Assembly (NCBI RefSeq): GCF_018687595.1
Contig: NZ_CP061298.1
Coordinates: 1,364,001 to 1,428,000, forward strand
Length of the DNA: 64,000 nt
Direction: 5' to 3'
DNA from: Polynucleobacter paludilacus
GTDB taxonomy: Bacteria > Pseudomonadota > Gammaproteobacteria > Burkholderiales > Burkholderiaceae
In this document: one piece after another, positions 8,489 to 19,210 of the stretch
How positions within the stretch are numbered: the stretch's first letter is position 1
How the letters are laid out: each line of letters begins with the position of its first letter
Notes under the pieces: generated by a model
Seen by the model: only the letters and a program-made list of their open reading frames with translations
The model's database searches: none
Told to the model about the DNA's origin: nothing
Made by a program: the position numbers and the translations under genes

Positions 8489-8494
8489 TATAAT
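8489..8494 (+). promoter_or_regulatory. Predicted -10 box of miaA, leaderless arrangement
   Basis: A perfect TATAAT ends 5 bases before the miaA ATG at 8500, so the transcript would begin at the start codon. No good -35 box is seen at 16-18 bases upstream and there is no Shine-Dalgarno. Confidence 0.5.
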
Positions 8495-8499
8495 TTGGT

Positions 8500-9492
8500 A
8501 TGCAAACTGAACTTCACATTCAGCCCGAGCATTCACCAGTCTTATGTATTGTTGGTCCGACTGGCTCCGGCAAAACCCATCTAGCGATGATGCTAGCGGA
8601 GCAGGCTCAATCTCGAGGGAAAGCTCTTGAAATCATCAGCATGGATTCTGCCTTGGTCTATCGCGGTCTTGATATCGGTAGCGCTAAGCCCACGCTCGCC
8701 GAACGGGCTGCAGTACCCCACCATCTGATTGATATTCTGGACCCAACTGAGTCCTATTCAGCTGCGCGCTTTGCAAACGATGCAAAAAAACTCTGCACTA
8801 CTATTCGTGAGCGCGGCAACATTCCAATCATTGTTGGCGGCACTATGCTTTATTGGCGGGCATGGGCCTTTGGTCTCTCGAGCCTGCCTCCGGCCAACCC
8901 AGAGATTCGTGCTCGTCTTGATGAAGAAGGAAAACAATTCGGCTGGCCTGCAATGCATCAAAAACTATCCTTGATTGATCCCATCACAGCGCAACGCCTC
9001 GAGGCAAATGATTCACAACGCGTGCAACGTGCTTTAGAAGTTTATGAGGCTACCGGCAAAACCATGTCGGCATGGTTGGCTGATGCGCCAATCGAAGATG
9101 GTCGCGAAGGCTCCGACATTCCTTCATGGATCACATTAGTTTCTCTAGAACCCAGTGATCGCGCAAAACTCCATGGCCTACTCGAGAAACGGTTCGATCA
9201 AATGCTCAAGCAGGGATTTATAGAAGAGGTCGAAGGCTTACGACAAAATCCCGGACTTCATGCTGACTTACCAGCGATTCGCTCAGTCGGCTACCGACAG
9301 GCATGGGAGTATTTGGAAGGTAAAACAACTTTGGAAGAGATGCGCTACAAGGCCTTAGCAGCTACCAGACAACTTGGTAAACGTCAGCTTACTTGGCTTA
9401 GAGCGATCGCAGGACGCAAAGTGTTTGATTCGTTTAACCCAAAAGAACTCGAAGCTGCTTTAGCGTACTGCCAAGAAACTCTAAAAATTTAG
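8500..9492 (+). CDS. miaA: tRNA dimethylallyltransferase
   Basis: Transfers dimethylallyl to N6 of adenosine-37 in tRNAs that read codons starting with U (i6A37). The 330-residue protein has P-loop GPTGSGKT (residues 19-26), [19 protein letters not shown] (dimethylallyl-diphosphate site) and the tRNA-binding [13 protein letters not shown] with [12 protein letters not shown] near the end. The ATG at 8500 directly follows a perfect TATAAT. Its 3' end overlaps convergent purM by 4 bases. Confidence 0.97.
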   Translation: MQTELHIQPEHSPVLCIVGPTGSGKTHLAMMLAEQAQSRGKALEIISMDSALVYRGLDIGSAKPTLAERAAVPHHLIDILDPTESYSAARFANDAKKLCTTIRERGNIPIIVGGTMLYWRAWAFGLSSLPPANPEIRARLDEEGKQFGWPAMHQKLSLIDPITAQRLEANDSQRVQRALEVYEATGKTMSAWLADAPIEDGREGSDIPSWITLVSLEPSDRAKLHGLLEKRFDQMLKQGFIEEVEGLRQNPGLHADLPAIRSVGYRQAWEYLEGKTTLEEMRYKALAATRQLGKRQLTWLRAIAGRKVFDSFNPKELEAALAYCQETLKI

Positions 9493-10541
9493 ATAACGAT
9501 AGTTTGTGGGGCGCCTGGTGGAAGTTCGCGCACTTCACCCACGACCCACGCTTTGAGCCCTTGGGTTGCTAATGAAGCAATCGCAGTATCAGCCTGATCA
9601 GGTGAGACGATCACCACCATCCCAATGCCACAGTTAAAGACCCGAACCATTTCTGCGTCGGCAACGCCGCCCTTCATTTGTAACCAACGGAAGAGTGCGG
9701 GCATTTCCCAGCTATCCCGATGCAAGACTGCTTGCGTATTTTCGGGAAGCACGCGAGGGACGTTATCCACCAAACCACCACCGGTGATATGGGCCATACC
9801 TTTAACGTTCAGCTCGCCAATTAACTTCAAGAGAGGTTTGACATAGATTTCAGTTGGAGCCATTACGACATCGCCGAGAGCCAGACCTCCAAGATCATCG
9901 CTTGGCTTTGCGCCGGCCCGCTCAATAATTTTTCGAACCAATGAGTAACCATTAGAGTGCGCGCCGCTAGAGGCGATCGCAAGCACGACATCGCCAGGGA
10001 CAATGGTTGAGCCATTAATAATTTTGGATTTTTCAACTGCACCTACCGCAAATCCCGCAAGATCATATTCACCCGGAGGATACATGCCTGGCATTTCAGC
10101 AGTTTCACCACCAATCAATGCGCATCCTGCTAGCTCGCATCCTTTAGCAATGCCACCCACCACAGTTGCAGCAGTGTCTACTGTCAACTTGCCACAAGCA
10201 AAGTAATCCAAGAAAAAGAGAGGTTCAGCACCCTGGACCAGAATGTCATTGACACTCATCGCCACCAAGTCTTGGCCGATGGTGTCGTGGCGATTCCACT
10301 CAAAAGCCAAGCGAAGCTTAGTTCCGACCCCGTCGGTACCAGACACTAAGACAGGCTCCTGATAGCGCTTGGGCACCTCAAATAAAGCCCCAAAGCCCCC
10401 AATACCAGCTAAAACACCCTCGCGCATGGTTTTTTTGGCCAAAGGCTTAATCCGATCAACCAAATCATCTCCGGCGTCGATATCGACGCCAGCATCACGA
10501 TAAGAAAGGCCCTTGGAGGATGAGGAACTAGATGAAGTCAT
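9489..10541 (-). CDS. purM: Phosphoribosylformylglycinamidine cyclo-ligase (AIR synthetase)
   Basis: Closes the imidazole ring in purine synthesis (FGAM + ATP to AIR). The 350-residue protein shows [32 protein letters not shown], the metal/ATP loop [41 protein letters not shown] and [16 protein letters not shown]. The N-terminus has an unusual run of seven serines (residues 3-9) before the conserved part, probably a disordered lead. It is divergent from the PerM-like gene. Confidence 0.97.
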   Translation of the reverse strand: MTSSSSSSSKGLSYRDAGVDIDAGDDLVDRIKPLAKKTMREGVLAGIGGFGALFEVPKRYQEPVLVSGTDGVGTKLRLAFEWNRHDTIGQDLVAMSVNDILVQGAEPLFFLDYFACGKLTVDTAATVVGGIAKGCELAGCALIGGETAEMPGMYPPGEYDLAGFAVGAVEKSKIINGSTIVPGDVVLAIASSGAHSNGYSLVRKIIERAGAKPSDDLGGLALGDVVMAPTEIYVKPLLKLIGELNVKGMAHITGGGLVDNVPRVLPENTQAVLHRDSWEMPALFRWLQMKGGVADAEMVRVFNCGIGMVVIVSPDQADTAIASLATQGLKAWVVGEVRELPPGAPQTIVI

Positions 10542-10613
10542 GTCAGATCTGGAAGATTAGTAAAAAACAGCACTTGGTCGTTAGAATCATTGCATTCTAG
10601 AGGATCGGACGTG

Positions 10614-11603
10614 ATGGCTGAAATTTTTACTCCTTTTTTAGCAGCATTTATTCTTGCTTACATTCTAAGACCCGTTTGCACGTGGCTTGGACGGCAGCGC
10701 CTGCCTCATCCAGTTGCCGCCTTAATTTCAATGGTACTGGGCTTAATCGTTCTGTTTTCCATTCTGGCACTCTTTGGCAGCCTCCTAAAACAAGAAATTC
10801 CCCTCATTCGCTCCCAGGCGCCCGATTGGATCCAAAACATCCAAGCTTGGCTTGAACCCAAGCTCGTCCAGTTTCATATCCAACTCGATTGGGGCAGCTT
10901 ACAAACTTCAGCCACTCAAAAGATCACCCAACATCTCAGCGACAACGCCGATAGTTTGATGAGCACAACATTTGACACCGTATTAATGTCGGGCAGCTCC
11001 TTAGCAACTGCCTTTATCAATTCAGTGCTGATTCTCTTTGTAATGTTTTACTTGCTGCTCGATTGGCATCATTTTTTTCAGTTTCTCAAAAAGTTGATTC
11101 CTGTAAGAGCGCAAGCAACTGTTCAGCAATTAGCAATGCAAGCAGACGCTCTGTTATCCCAATATCTCAGAGGGATGTTCATTGTCATTACGATCATGGC
11201 TACTTACTACAGCTGCGGCCTTTCTCTTGTGGGCTTGAATGGCGCAATTCCTCTGGGTATCTTTACCGCATTAATGATTGTGATTCCTTACATCGGCATT
11301 GCTTTAGGTTTTAGCTTAGCCATCATCACAACCTTACTCCAATTCGGCGTCGATATTCACATGATCGGGGTCATGGCAGTTTATGGTGGTGGCCAAATGA
11401 TCGAGGGCTTTTTTCTCACGCCACGCCTAGTGGGAGAGCGAATTGGACTCCATCCAGTAGCAGTGTTATTTGCCTTATTATTTTTCGGGCAATTGTTTGG
11501 TTTCTTCGGCGTATTACTCGCACTACCCATTAGCGCAGTGACATTGGTTCTCGTCAAATTTGCTTGGCAACGCTATCAACAGAGCTCTTGGTATCAGAAA
11601 TAG
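10614..11603 (+). CDS. AI-2E transporter/PerM family membrane protein
   Basis: A roughly 329-residue protein of the AI-2 exporter superfamily with FTPFLAAFILAYILRP at its start, a soluble middle part, then YLRGMFIVITIMATYYSCGL, GIFTALMIVIPYIG and a C-terminal FGQLFGFFGVLLALPISAV. Substrates in this family are mostly unknown; neither AI-2 export nor permease function should be assumed. AGAGGA (10599-10604) supports the GTG at 10611 or the ATG at 10614; a TTG at 10590 is the only earlier option. Even so the first membrane helix looks short compared with relatives. The hda gene follows after 9 bases. Confidence 0.88.
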   Translation: MAEIFTPFLAAFILAYILRPVCTWLGRQRLPHPVAALISMVLGLIVLFSILALFGSLLKQEIPLIRSQAPDWIQNIQAWLEPKLVQFHIQLDWGSLQTSATQKITQHLSDNADSLMSTTFDTVLMSGSSLATAFINSVLILFVMFYLLLDWHHFFQFLKKLIPVRAQATVQQLAMQADALLSQYLRGMFIVITIMATYYSCGLSLVGLNGAIPLGIFTALMIVIPYIGIALGFSLAIITTLLQFGVDIHMIGVMAVYGGGQMIEGFFLTPRLVGERIGLHPVAVLFALLFFGQLFGFFGVLLALPISAVTLVLVKFAWQRYQQSSWYQK

Positions 11604-11612
11604 ACTGTAGTA

Positions 11613-12380
11613 ATGAATAAGACCCCTCTACCAAGACAATTTGCTCTCGATCTCAGCCACACCCCTCCCGCAAGTCTGAACAATTATTTGCCTGGTAAAG
11701 ACTTGGCTTTAGTGGATGCCCTTCGTAAATCCATTAGTCGCTGGCAAGATCCTGAGCATAATCACAATACCAACGCCCTTGATCAACGCTGGATTTATTG
11801 GTGGGGGCCACAAGGCTCAGGACGCTCCCATTTATTAAAAGCCATTAGCAATGCCGCAGCAGACTTAGGGCTAGCGTATTTTTCACTAACCCCCAATGAA
11901 CCAATTTCTTGGGTCAATCTGGAAGAAAAAATAGTCGGCCTGAGCCAAGATACACGGCCCTCTGTTATCACCGTAGATGATGTAGATCAACTCGATGATC
12001 GTCAGGTTGCCGCCCTATTCAGAATTTTGAATAGTGTTCAAGCGAGCCAAGAAATCTATATATTTATGGCCGGTAGTGCTGCCCCTAATCATTTGCATTT
12101 ACGCGAGGACCTACGCACTCGACTGGGCTGGGGTTTGATCTTTCAGACCCAATTACTCAATGATGATGAGAAAATACAAGCACTCGAGACTGCAGCGCGT
12201 GACCGAGGCTTAATGCTTTCTCCCGAAGTCTTGCCTTGGTTATTAAATCGGTTTTATCGAGATATGCCAAACTTAATGGCTCTGTTAGATGCTTTAGATG
12301 CCTATTCACTGGAAACAAAACGGGCTGTGACACTTCCGCTAGTGCGGGAACTTTTACAGTCAGGAAAAAATACTGCATGA
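11613..12380 (+). CDS. hda: DnaA regulatory inactivator Hda
   Basis: A 255-residue AAA+ protein that, bound to the DNA sliding clamp, stimulates hydrolysis of DnaA-ATP after initiation. The N-terminal clamp-binding peptide QFALDL is at residues 9-14. A modified Walker A, GPQGSGRSH (65-73), has Arg in place of Lys, as in other Hda proteins, followed by Walker B-like VITVDDVDQL. A DnaA domain-IV DNA-binding region is missing, which separates it from DnaA. It overlaps the next gene by ATGA. Confidence 0.93.
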   Translation: MNKTPLPRQFALDLSHTPPASLNNYLPGKDLALVDALRKSISRWQDPEHNHNTNALDQRWIYWWGPQGSGRSHLLKAISNAAADLGLAYFSLTPNEPISWVNLEEKIVGLSQDTRPSVITVDDVDQLDDRQVAALFRILNSVQASQEIYIFMAGSAAPNHLHLREDLRTRLGWGLIFQTQLLNDDEKIQALETAARDRGLMLSPEVLPWLLNRFYRDMPNLMALLDALDAYSLETKRAVTLPLVRELLQSGKNTA

Positions 12381-13063
12381 CCCAATTAGCGCTTTTTGAT
12401 CTTGATCACACACTATTACCCTGCGATAGCGATTATGAGTGGGGGCAATTTTTAGCCCGCATTGGAGTTGTTGATAGCCAATACTATGCTGAGCAAAATG
12501 AACGCTTCTATCAAGACTATAAAGAGGGTAAGTTAGACATTGATCGCTTCTTACGCTTCGCTCTCAAACCCTTGTCAGAACATTCTCGTGCCCAACTCAA
12601 AGCATGGCACGATGCGTTTATGGATGAAGTCATCACCGGCAAATTAAGACCAGCAGCGCGCGATCTGGTTCGGCGCCATCAAGATGCTGGGGATATCTGC
12701 TGTGTTGTCACCGCAACCAATAGCTTTGTGACACGACCGATTGTGGAGCGCTTTGGGATTGAACATCTCATTGCAACCGAGCCAGCAACCGCCAGCCCTG
12801 CAGCAGACGCCCCATTTACTGGCGCAGTCCAAGGCATTCCTAGTTTTCGTGAGGGAAAGATTCTGAAAGTGAATGAATGGCTTCAGAGTCAGCAACTTTC
12901 TCTAGATCAGATCAAGAAAAGTTATTTTTATTCAGACTCTATTAATGATTTGCCACTCCTAGAAAAAGTGACGCATCCAGTAGCAACGAACCCCGATGAG
13001 CGTTTGCGTCAAGAAGCAAGCAAACGCAATTGGCCTATCCTCGATTTATTTCCTGAGCGATGA
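12377..13063 (+). CDS. HAD-superfamily subfamily IB phosphatase
   Basis: A 228-residue HAD hydrolase of the SerB-like IB group (CicA/TIGR01490 type). Motif I is DLDHTLLP with nucleophile Asp8 and Asp10, motif II is in VVTATNSF, and motif IV is SDSINDLPLL. This set usually acts on phosphoesters; the substrate (phosphoserine, phosphatidylglycerophosphate or other) cannot be inferred. The ATG at 12377 overlaps the hda stop; the longer frame upstream lies within hda and is not used. Confidence 0.9.
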   Translation: MTQLALFDLDHTLLPCDSDYEWGQFLARIGVVDSQYYAEQNERFYQDYKEGKLDIDRFLRFALKPLSEHSRAQLKAWHDAFMDEVITGKLRPAARDLVRRHQDAGDICCVVTATNSFVTRPIVERFGIEHLIATEPATASPAADAPFTGAVQGIPSFREGKILKVNEWLQSQQLSLDQIKKSYFYSDSINDLPLLEKVTHPVATNPDERLRQEASKRNWPILDLFPER

Positions 13064-13067
13064 ATTC

Positions 13068-14489
13068 ATGATTACTAAATTCATTAAACGGATCATGCGT
13101 CGCGACCCTATGGAACGCGGTGCGCATATAGGCCCTGCACATGCGCCCAAAAGGATCCCTAAAAAAACCCATCGTATCGATCCCCATTTACTTTCAAAGA
13201 ATGCCGTCAAAGTCACTCATACACTACAACAAGCAGGCTATGAGGCCTTTATTGTTGGGGGTGCAGTTCGCGATCTGGTTCTGGGTATCGGACCTAAAGA
13301 TTTTGATGTAGCCACCAATGCCACCCCAGACCAAGTCCAGCGATTGTTTCGTAAGGCACGTTTGATAGGCAGACGCTTTCAGATCGTCCATGTGACTTTT
13401 TTTGGCAAGGCCCATCCAGAAATTATTGAGGTCTCGACCTTTCGCGCCTTGCTAGATAACGCTGGCGATCATGTCGCTGAGAGCGGTCGGATTTTGCGAG
13501 ATAACGTCTGGGGCTCGCAAGGCGAGGATGCTGCTCGCCGCGATTTCACAATCAACGCCATGTATTACGACCCTGCTACCGAAACCGTACTCGATTATCA
13601 CGGCGGTATGGCTGATATGCAAAAGAAAACCTTGCGGATGATCGGGGATCCGGCCAAACGCTATCGCGAAGACCCTATTCGGATGTTGCGAGCCATTCGG
13701 TTTGCAGCAAAAACGGGTTTTACTTTAGATTCTGCAACTGCGGCGCCCATCGCTGAATTGAGCGCATTAATTCATGATGTACCAGCAGCGCGCCTATTTG
13801 ATGAAATTCTGAAACTCCTCATGTCAGGTTATTCCTGGGCAGCCATTCAAGGCCTGCGTGAAGCAGGACTTCATCATGGCCTGTTACCGCTACTCGATCA
13901 CATTCTCGATAGCAAAGAGAGCTCCAAGACCGCCAATGATTTTGTCAAACTGGCTTTAGCCAATACCGACCAACGCATTCAGTCAGGAAAAAGTGTTTCG
14001 GCAGGGTTTCTTTTTGCCACCTTGTTATGGCCTGAGCTTTTAAAGAATTGGCAAAACAATATCGCCAGCGGCATGTCAAACATTCCAGCTTTGCATGCAG
14101 CCATGGATGACACCATTGCCGCCCAGAGTAGCGGCATGACCATTCAACGTCGCTTTGAGAGTGATATGCGCGAGATTTGGTCAATGCAGCCTCGCTTTGA
14201 AAAACGGGTAGGACGCTACCCCTTCCGCTTAATCGAATCCCCTCGCTTCAGGGCGGGGTATGACTTTATGTTGCTACGGTGTGCCACCGGGGAACAAAAA
14301 GCCTCTTTAGGTGAGTGGTGGACTAGCTTTATCGATGCCGACCCCGCAGGACAAGAAGCCTTGATGGTTTCAGCTAAAAATGAGGTGGGTAACTCGGTTG
14401 GCTCTCCCTACGGAGCCAAAAGACGCCGTCGCAGAAAACCCAAAAGCACTTTACCCACGGATAGTGGGGCAGGTTCAGCAGAAATATAA
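13068..14489 (+). CDS. pcnB: Poly(A) polymerase I
   Basis: Adds 3' A-tails that mark RNA for decay. From the ATG at 13068 it is 473 residues. The nucleotidyltransferase head has GGAVRDLVLG (64-73), DFDVATNATP (78-87) and RRDFTINAMYYD, followed by the RNA-binding DPIRMLRAIRFAAK. The C-terminal Arg/Lys tail (RRRRRKPK) separates PcnB from tRNA CCA-adding enzymes of the same fold. The first 45 residues are basic and unconserved. It follows the phosphatase gene after 4 bases, which suggests one transcript with hda. Confidence 0.94.
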   Translation: MITKFIKRIMRRDPMERGAHIGPAHAPKRIPKKTHRIDPHLLSKNAVKVTHTLQQAGYEAFIVGGAVRDLVLGIGPKDFDVATNATPDQVQRLFRKARLIGRRFQIVHVTFFGKAHPEIIEVSTFRALLDNAGDHVAESGRILRDNVWGSQGEDAARRDFTINAMYYDPATETVLDYHGGMADMQKKTLRMIGDPAKRYREDPIRMLRAIRFAAKTGFTLDSATAAPIAELSALIHDVPAARLFDEILKLLMSGYSWAAIQGLREAGLHHGLLPLLDHILDSKESSKTANDFVKLALANTDQRIQSGKSVSAGFLFATLLWPELLKNWQNNIASGMSNIPALHAAMDDTIAAQSSGMTIQRRFESDMREIWSMQPRFEKRVGRYPFRLIESPRFRAGYDFMLLRCATGEQKASLGEWWTSFIDADPAGQEALMVSAKNEVGNSVGSPYGAKRRRRRKPKSTLPTDSGAGSAEI

Positions 14490-14530
14490 AAACTTCAGTA
14501 AAGTAGTTTCATTGCAAATTTGGAACTAAC

Positions 14531-15058
14531 ATGGCTCAAGCCTTTATCGGATTTGGTGGGAATATTGGTGATACGCGTCAGATCATCACTGATGCCATCG
14601 TTTGCCTAGCCCTACGTTGCGAGCTGACTATCACCGCCAAGAGTTGCTTCTATCAAAGCGCTCCAGTAGATGCTTTAGGCGGCGACTACATCAATGCAGT
14701 AGTTGAAGTGGATACCGAACTGAGCCCCTATGGCCTGCTCCATGTTTGCCAAACGATCGAACAAGAGTTTGGTCGCGAGCGTCCCTATGAAAATGCGCCC
14801 CGCACCTTGGACCTCGATATTCTCTTTTTTGAGGGTGTCACTCAAAATGAGACTAACCTAATCCTGCCCCACCCACGAATTATTGAACGTTCCTTTGTTT
14901 TGCTTCCCCTCCTAGAAATTGCCCCAGATTTCTTTGACCCTCAATTCGGGGAACTCAAGAGCCATTTACCCAAAGTTGCTCATCAACGAATCGAAAAACT
15001 CTCCTGTCGCAACTGTAATTGTGGTGAAAACACGGTTTATAGCCAATCGGTACAGTAA
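14531..15058 (+). CDS. folK: 2-amino-4-hydroxy-6-hydroxymethyldihydropteridine pyrophosphokinase
   Basis: Transfers pyrophosphate from ATP to hydroxymethyl-dihydropterin in folate synthesis. The 175-residue protein has FIGFGGNIGD, the signature PRTLDLDILFF with the two Mg-binding aspartates (94 and 96) and HPRIIERSFVLLPL. It lies between pcnB and panB, a common betaproteobacterial order. It is slightly longer than E. coli FolK (159) through a Cys-rich tail (about 163-170), whose role is unknown. Confidence 0.96.
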   Translation: MAQAFIGFGGNIGDTRQIITDAIVCLALRCELTITAKSCFYQSAPVDALGGDYINAVVEVDTELSPYGLLHVCQTIEQEFGRERPYENAPRTLDLDILFFEGVTQNETNLILPHPRIIERSFVLLPLLEIAPDFFDPQFGELKSHLPKVAHQRIEKLSCRNCNCGENTVYSQSVQ

Positions 15059-15075
15059 TTCATTAAACTCACGCC

Positions 15076-15894
15076 ATGGGTTACTTACAGGGCGACAAGC
15101 CAATCAACATCTCCAAACTTCTCTCGATGCATGCAGAGCGAGAGAAAATCACCATGCTGACGGCATACGATTCCACTATGACAGCACTTCTGAATCGCTG
15201 TGGTGTGGAAAGTATTTTGATTGGGGACTCATTAGGTAATGTGATTCAGGGTCAAAGCTCAACTACTCCTGTCACTGTAGAGCAAATGGTCTATCACACC
15301 CAGTGTGTCGTTCGTGCCAACACTCATGCTTTTCTGATTGCTGATCTTCCTTTTGCTAGCTATGGCGATCCCATTCAGGCACTAGACTCTGCTGCGCAGC
15401 TGATGCGCGCTGGTGCCGACATGGTAAAGCTCGAAGGTGGCGGGGACTGGCAACTCGAAATCATTCAATACTTAGTCGAGCGTAGTGTTCCGGTTTGTGC
15501 TCATCTCGGATTATTGCCACAATCCATTCACTTACTCGGCTCATTTAAGGTGCAAGGTAAAACCAAGACTGCCGCGCAGATCATGCATGAACAGGCCCTT
15601 GCTTGTGAGCAAGTTGGTGCACAAATGGTTGTGCTTGAGGCAATCCCGTCTTCACTTGGTAAGCAAATCACTGAATCTGTATCAATTCCTACGATTGGCA
15701 TTGGTGCCGGCCCAGACTGCTCTGGTCAGGTATTGGTGCTACAAGATATGCTGGGTATCAGCGCAGGACACCAACCAAAGTTTGTAAAAAACTTTGTGGA
15801 AGGTCAAGCTTCCATCGAAGGCGCGGTCAAAGCCTACGTTAGAGAAGTGAAATCAGGCAAGTTTCCAGGGCCTGAGCATGGCTATTCAGGCTAA
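15076..15894 (+). CDS. panB: 3-methyl-2-oxobutanoate hydroxymethyltransferase
   Basis: First step of the pantothenate branch: ketoisovalerate plus methylene-tetrahydrofolate gives ketopantoate. The 272-residue TIM barrel has [30 protein letters not shown] with the Mg-binding Asp, [18 protein letters not shown] and [16 protein letters not shown]. The link with folK next door is metabolic, since both belong to one-carbon chemistry. It starts 17 bases after folK. panC is not in the window. Confidence 0.96.
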   Translation: MGYLQGDKPINISKLLSMHAEREKITMLTAYDSTMTALLNRCGVESILIGDSLGNVIQGQSSTTPVTVEQMVYHTQCVVRANTHAFLIADLPFASYGDPIQALDSAAQLMRAGADMVKLEGGGDWQLEIIQYLVERSVPVCAHLGLLPQSIHLLGSFKVQGKTKTAAQIMHEQALACEQVGAQMVVLEAIPSSLGKQITESVSIPTIGIGAGPDCSGQVLVLQDMLGISAGHQPKFVKNFVEGQASIEGAVKAYVREVKSGKFPGPEHGYSG

Positions 15895-15900
15895 AGCCCA

Positions 15901-17031
15901 TTAGTTAAAAAAGCTTTTCACGCTCTCGAACCATCCCTTTTGATTCGGGTTATGTTTGTCACCACCGGATTTCAGGCTGTCATCAAATTTCTGCAGTAAC
16001 TTCTTTTGCTCTTCAGAAAGTTTGATGGGTGTTTCTACAACAACATGCACGAAAAGATCCCCAAGCAATGAGGAGCGTAGACCCTTCATTCCTTTATGGC
16101 GGAGTCGGAAAGTTTTACCTGTCTGAGTGCCCTCTGGAATCGGAAACTCTACTCGACCTGATAAGGTTGGAACTTCAATTTCTCCACCCATTGTGGCAGT
16201 CGCAAAAGAGATCGGCATCTGCACATGCAGATCACTGCCATCCCGCTCAAAGACTGGATGCGGCCTTACCCGAACCTCGACATACAGATCACCGGATGGG
16301 CCGCCATTAATACCAGGCTCGCCATTACCCACTGAGCGTACGCGCATACCATCATCAATTCCTGCTGGAATTTTGATTTCTAAAGTCTTTTGTTCTTTTA
16401 ACTTACCGCTACCATGACAGCTCTTGCAGGGCTTGGGAATGTATTCACCAGTACCGCGACACTTAGGACAAGTCTGTTGCATCGAGAAGAAGCCTTGCTG
16501 AATACGGACTTGGCCATGGCCATCACAAGTAGGGCATTTCTCTGGCTTACTGCCAGGCTCAGCGCCACTACCATGACAAGTCTTGCAATTGCTCCAGCTA
16601 GGTACTCTAATCTGCGAGGTGTAACCCTCTGCGGCCTGCTCAAGAGTAATGTCCATGTTGTAGCGCAGATCGGCGCCCTTATAGACCTGAGGGCCCGCTT
16701 GACGTCCACCAGCCTGACCAAAGATATCGCCAAAGATATCGCCAAAGGCATCAGCAAATCCACCTCCGCCAAAGCCACCACCAAACCCACCCATTGAAGG
16801 ATCAACTCCAGCATGACCATACTGATCATAAGCAGCACGTTTATTGGAATCACTTAGGGTTTCATAAGCTTCCTTTACTTCTTTGAAGTCAGCCTCAGCA
16901 CTTTTACTGTCCGGATTGCGATCTGGATGATGCTTCATCGCCAACTTGCGATAAGCCTTTTTTAACTCCTCATCAGTGGCGCTTCTGGAGACCCCAAGGA
17001 CTTCGTAATAATCGCGTTTACTTTTAGACAC
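15901..17031 (-). CDS. dnaJ: Chaperone protein DnaJ
   Basis: Hsp40 co-chaperone that delivers unfolded proteins to DnaK and stimulates its ATPase. The 376-residue protein has the J-domain with HPD at 35-37, a Gly/Phe linker [12 protein letters not shown], four CxxCxGxG zinc repeats ([32 protein letters not shown]) and two C-terminal substrate domains. It is the last gene of the dnaK-dnaJ pair; a hairpin lies in the 90-base spacer. Confidence 0.98.
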   Translation of the reverse strand: MSKSKRDYYEVLGVSRSATDEELKKAYRKLAMKHHPDRNPDSKSAEADFKEVKEAYETLSDSNKRAAYDQYGHAGVDPSMGGFGGGFGGGGFADAFGDIFGDIFGQAGGRQAGPQVYKGADLRYNMDITLEQAAEGYTSQIRVPSWSNCKTCHGSGAEPGSKPEKCPTCDGHGQVRIQQGFFSMQQTCPKCRGTGEYIPKPCKSCHGSGKLKEQKTLEIKIPAGIDDGMRVRSVGNGEPGINGGPSGDLYVEVRVRPHPVFERDGSDLHVQMPISFATATMGGEIEVPTLSGRVEFPIPEGTQTGKTFRLRHKGMKGLRSSLLGDLFVHVVVETPIKLSEEQKKLLQKFDDSLKSGGDKHNPNQKGWFESVKSFFN

Positions 17032-17061
17032 AAACTGTTCCCTTTAACAAGCTGAAAGACA

Positions 17062-17084
17062 CAAGTCGGCACGAGGCCGACTTG
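17062..17084 (-). other. Hairpin between dnaK and dnaJ
   Basis: A nine-base stem CAAGTCGGC / GCCGACTTG (17062-17070 with 17076-17084) with a five-base loop. Downstream on the minus strand there is only GTGTCTTTC, not a real T-run, so it is more likely a weak attenuator or an RNA-stability element than a full terminator. Confidence 0.55.
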
Positions 17085-17121
17085 GTGTTATTTCACTACA
17101 AAATGACTTAGCAATTTACTA

Positions 17122-19053
17122 TTACTTTTTGTCATCAACCTCTTTAAAGTCAGCGTCGACCACATCAGCATCAGCAGCGGCCGCTTGTGCACCGGGATTT
17201 GCTCCTGGAGCAGCGCCGCCTGCCTTAGCCTGCTCAGCAGCCATCACTTTTTCGCCTAGCTTCTGACTAGCTTTACCTAGTGCTTCTGTCTTGGCTTCAA
17301 TGATTGCTTTATCACTACCTTTAATTGCATCATCAAGCTCTTTCAAAGCAGCTTCAATGGCTTCTTTTTCAGCAGCTTCTAGACCAGCACCATGCTCTTC
17401 TAACGCTTTCTTAGTACTGTGAGCTAAAGCATCAGCAGTATTACGAACGGTGACCAATTCTAAGGCCTTCTTATCTTCCTCAGCATTGGCTTCAGCATCC
17501 TTGACCATGCGCTGAATTTCTTCTTCGGTTAAACCAGAATTCGCCTTGATGGTGATCTTGTTCTCTTTGCCCGTGTTTTTATCTTTTGCAGTGACATGCA
17601 AAATACCATTGGCGTCGATATCAAAGGTTACTTCAATTTGAGGCTGGCCACGAGGTGCAGCGCCAATACCTTCGAGATTAAATTCACCCAAGAGTTTGTT
17701 GGCTGCAGCCATCTCACGCTCACCCTGGAAGCACTTGATGGTTACTGCAGGCTGATTATCTTCAGCAGTGGAGTAAACCTGTGAATGCTTGGTAGGGATC
17801 GTGGTGTTCTTTGGAATCATCTTGGTCATCACGCCACCCAAGGTTTCAATACCTAATGACAATGGGGTAACGTCAAGCAGCAAGACATCCTTGCGATCGC
17901 CGGACAATACGGAACCCTGAATCGCTGCGCCTACAGCCACTGCTTCATCGGGGTTCACGTCTTTACGTGGCTCCTTACCAAAGATGGATTTCACTTTGTC
18001 TTGGACCGCTGGCATACGAGTTTGACCACCAACCAAAATGACATCATCAATGTCACTTACATTTACACCGGCATCCTTGATTGCTGTTAAACAAGGGCCT
18101 GCAGTACGGTTAATTAACTCTTCGACCAAAGATTCCAACTTAGCGCGAGTTAACTTCAAGTTCAAATGCTTAGGCCCGCCTGCATCTGCAGTGACATAAG
18201 GCAAATTGATTTCGGTTTGCTGGGCTGATGACAATTCAATCTTGGCCTTTTCAGCAGCGTCTTTCAAACGCTGTAATGCCAAAACATCTTTACTCAGATC
18301 AACGCCCTGCTCTTTTTTGAACTCAGCAATAATCCAATCAATAATGCGCTGGTCAAAATCTTCGCCGCCTAAGAAGGTATCGCCGTTAGTAGACAACACT
18401 TCAAATTGCTTCTCGCCATCAACGTTCGCAATCTCAATGATGGAGACGTCAAAGGTACCACCACCTAAGTCATACACAGCGATCTTACGATCGACTTTAT
18501 CTTGCTTGTCTAAACCGAATGCCAAAGCTGCTGCGGTTGGTTCATTGATGATGCGCTTCACATCTAAGCCAGCAATACGACCAGCATCTTTCGTTGCTTG
18601 ACGCTGACTATCATTGAAGTAAGCAGGAACCGTAATTACCGCTTCGGTCACTTCTTCACCGAGGTAGTCTTCGGCGGTCTTTTTCATCTTGCGCAGAACT
18701 TCTGCGGATACTTGTTGCGGCGCCATTTTTTTGTCGCGAGCAGATACCCAAGCATCTCCGTTTTCTGCTTTGATAATGGCGTAAGGCATCAAGCCGATAT
18801 CCTTCTGGACTTCGGCATCCTCAAACTTACGACCCATCAGACGCTTAACAGCGTAAACAGTGTTCTTAGGGTTAGTGACTGACTGACGTTTTGCAGGAGC
18901 ACCAACCAATACTTCACCATCCTCAAGGTAGGCGATGATTGAAGGGGTGGTACGAGCGCCTTCAGCGTTCTCGATCACTTTAGGTGCATTGTTTTCTACA
19001 ACTGAAACGCACGAGTTCGTGGTTCCTAAGTCGATTCCGATAATCTTTCCCAT
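17122..19053 (-). CDS. dnaK: Chaperone protein DnaK (Hsp70)
   Basis: ATP-dependent chaperone. The 643-residue protein starts [18 protein letters not shown] (phosphate loop 1) and has [33 protein letters not shown], the linker region [14 protein letters not shown] and an Ala/Gly-rich tail ending [11 protein letters not shown]. The length equals the usual 640. Its own sigma-32 promoter lies at 19123-19150, after a terminator that ends grpE, so grpE and dnaK are mainly separate units. Confidence 0.98.
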   Translation of the reverse strand: MGKIIGIDLGTTNSCVSVVENNAPKVIENAEGARTTPSIIAYLEDGEVLVGAPAKRQSVTNPKNTVYAVKRLMGRKFEDAEVQKDIGLMPYAIIKAENGDAWVSARDKKMAPQQVSAEVLRKMKKTAEDYLGEEVTEAVITVPAYFNDSQRQATKDAGRIAGLDVKRIINEPTAAALAFGLDKQDKVDRKIAVYDLGGGTFDVSIIEIANVDGEKQFEVLSTNGDTFLGGEDFDQRIIDWIIAEFKKEQGVDLSKDVLALQRLKDAAEKAKIELSSAQQTEINLPYVTADAGGPKHLNLKLTRAKLESLVEELINRTAGPCLTAIKDAGVNVSDIDDVILVGGQTRMPAVQDKVKSIFGKEPRKDVNPDEAVAVGAAIQGSVLSGDRKDVLLLDVTPLSLGIETLGGVMTKMIPKNTTIPTKHSQVYSTAEDNQPAVTIKCFQGEREMAAANKLLGEFNLEGIGAAPRGQPQIEVTFDIDANGILHVTAKDKNTGKENKITIKANSGLTEEEIQRMVKDAEANAEEDKKALELVTVRNTADALAHSTKKALEEHGAGLEAAEKEAIEAALKELDDAIKGSDKAIIEAKTEALGKASQKLGEKVMAAEQAKAGGAAPGANPGAQAAAADADVVDADFKEVDDKK

Positions 19054-19122
19054 AATTGCTCCAATAATGAAATGGTTAGGTAATTTGTCTTACTTGCTAC
19101 TGGTAATAAGTTGATACCCTCT

Positions 19123-19150
19123 AAATGGGGTTTAATGACTGGAATTCAAG
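19123..19150 (-). promoter_or_regulatory. Sigma-32 heat-shock promoter of dnaK
   Basis: On the minus strand CTTGAAT (19150-19144; 6 of 7 of CTTGAAA) is followed after 13 bases by CCCCATTT (19130-19123), a full match to CCCCATNT. The expected start is near 19116, giving a leader of about 63 bases. Confidence 0.85.
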
Positions 19151-19161
19151 GGCTGAAATAC

Positions 19162-19187
19162 AAAAAAGGCAGAAATCTGCCTTTTTC
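19162..19187 (-). terminator. Terminator between grpE and dnaK
   Basis: AAAAAGGCAGA (19163-19173) pairs with TCTGCCTTTTT (19176-19186). On the minus strand it ends in a T-run. It sits 24 bases after the grpE stop and just upstream of the dnaK sigma-32 promoter. It is nearly symmetrical. Confidence 0.85.
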
Positions 19188-19210
19188 TGGGTATTTCTAG
19201 TGAAAAACTG

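Noticed and set aside
16398..16853. Long open frame of 151 codons on the minus strand within dnaJ, and a 127-codon plus-strand frame there
   Set aside because: They are shadows of the dnaJ zinc-finger and Gly-rich codons; they have no family likeness, no ribosome-binding site and full overlap with a certain gene.
19054..19210. CIRCE operator before dnaK
   Set aside because: The spacer holds a sigma-32 promoter and a terminator, but no repeat resembling TTAGCACTC...GAGTGCTAA.
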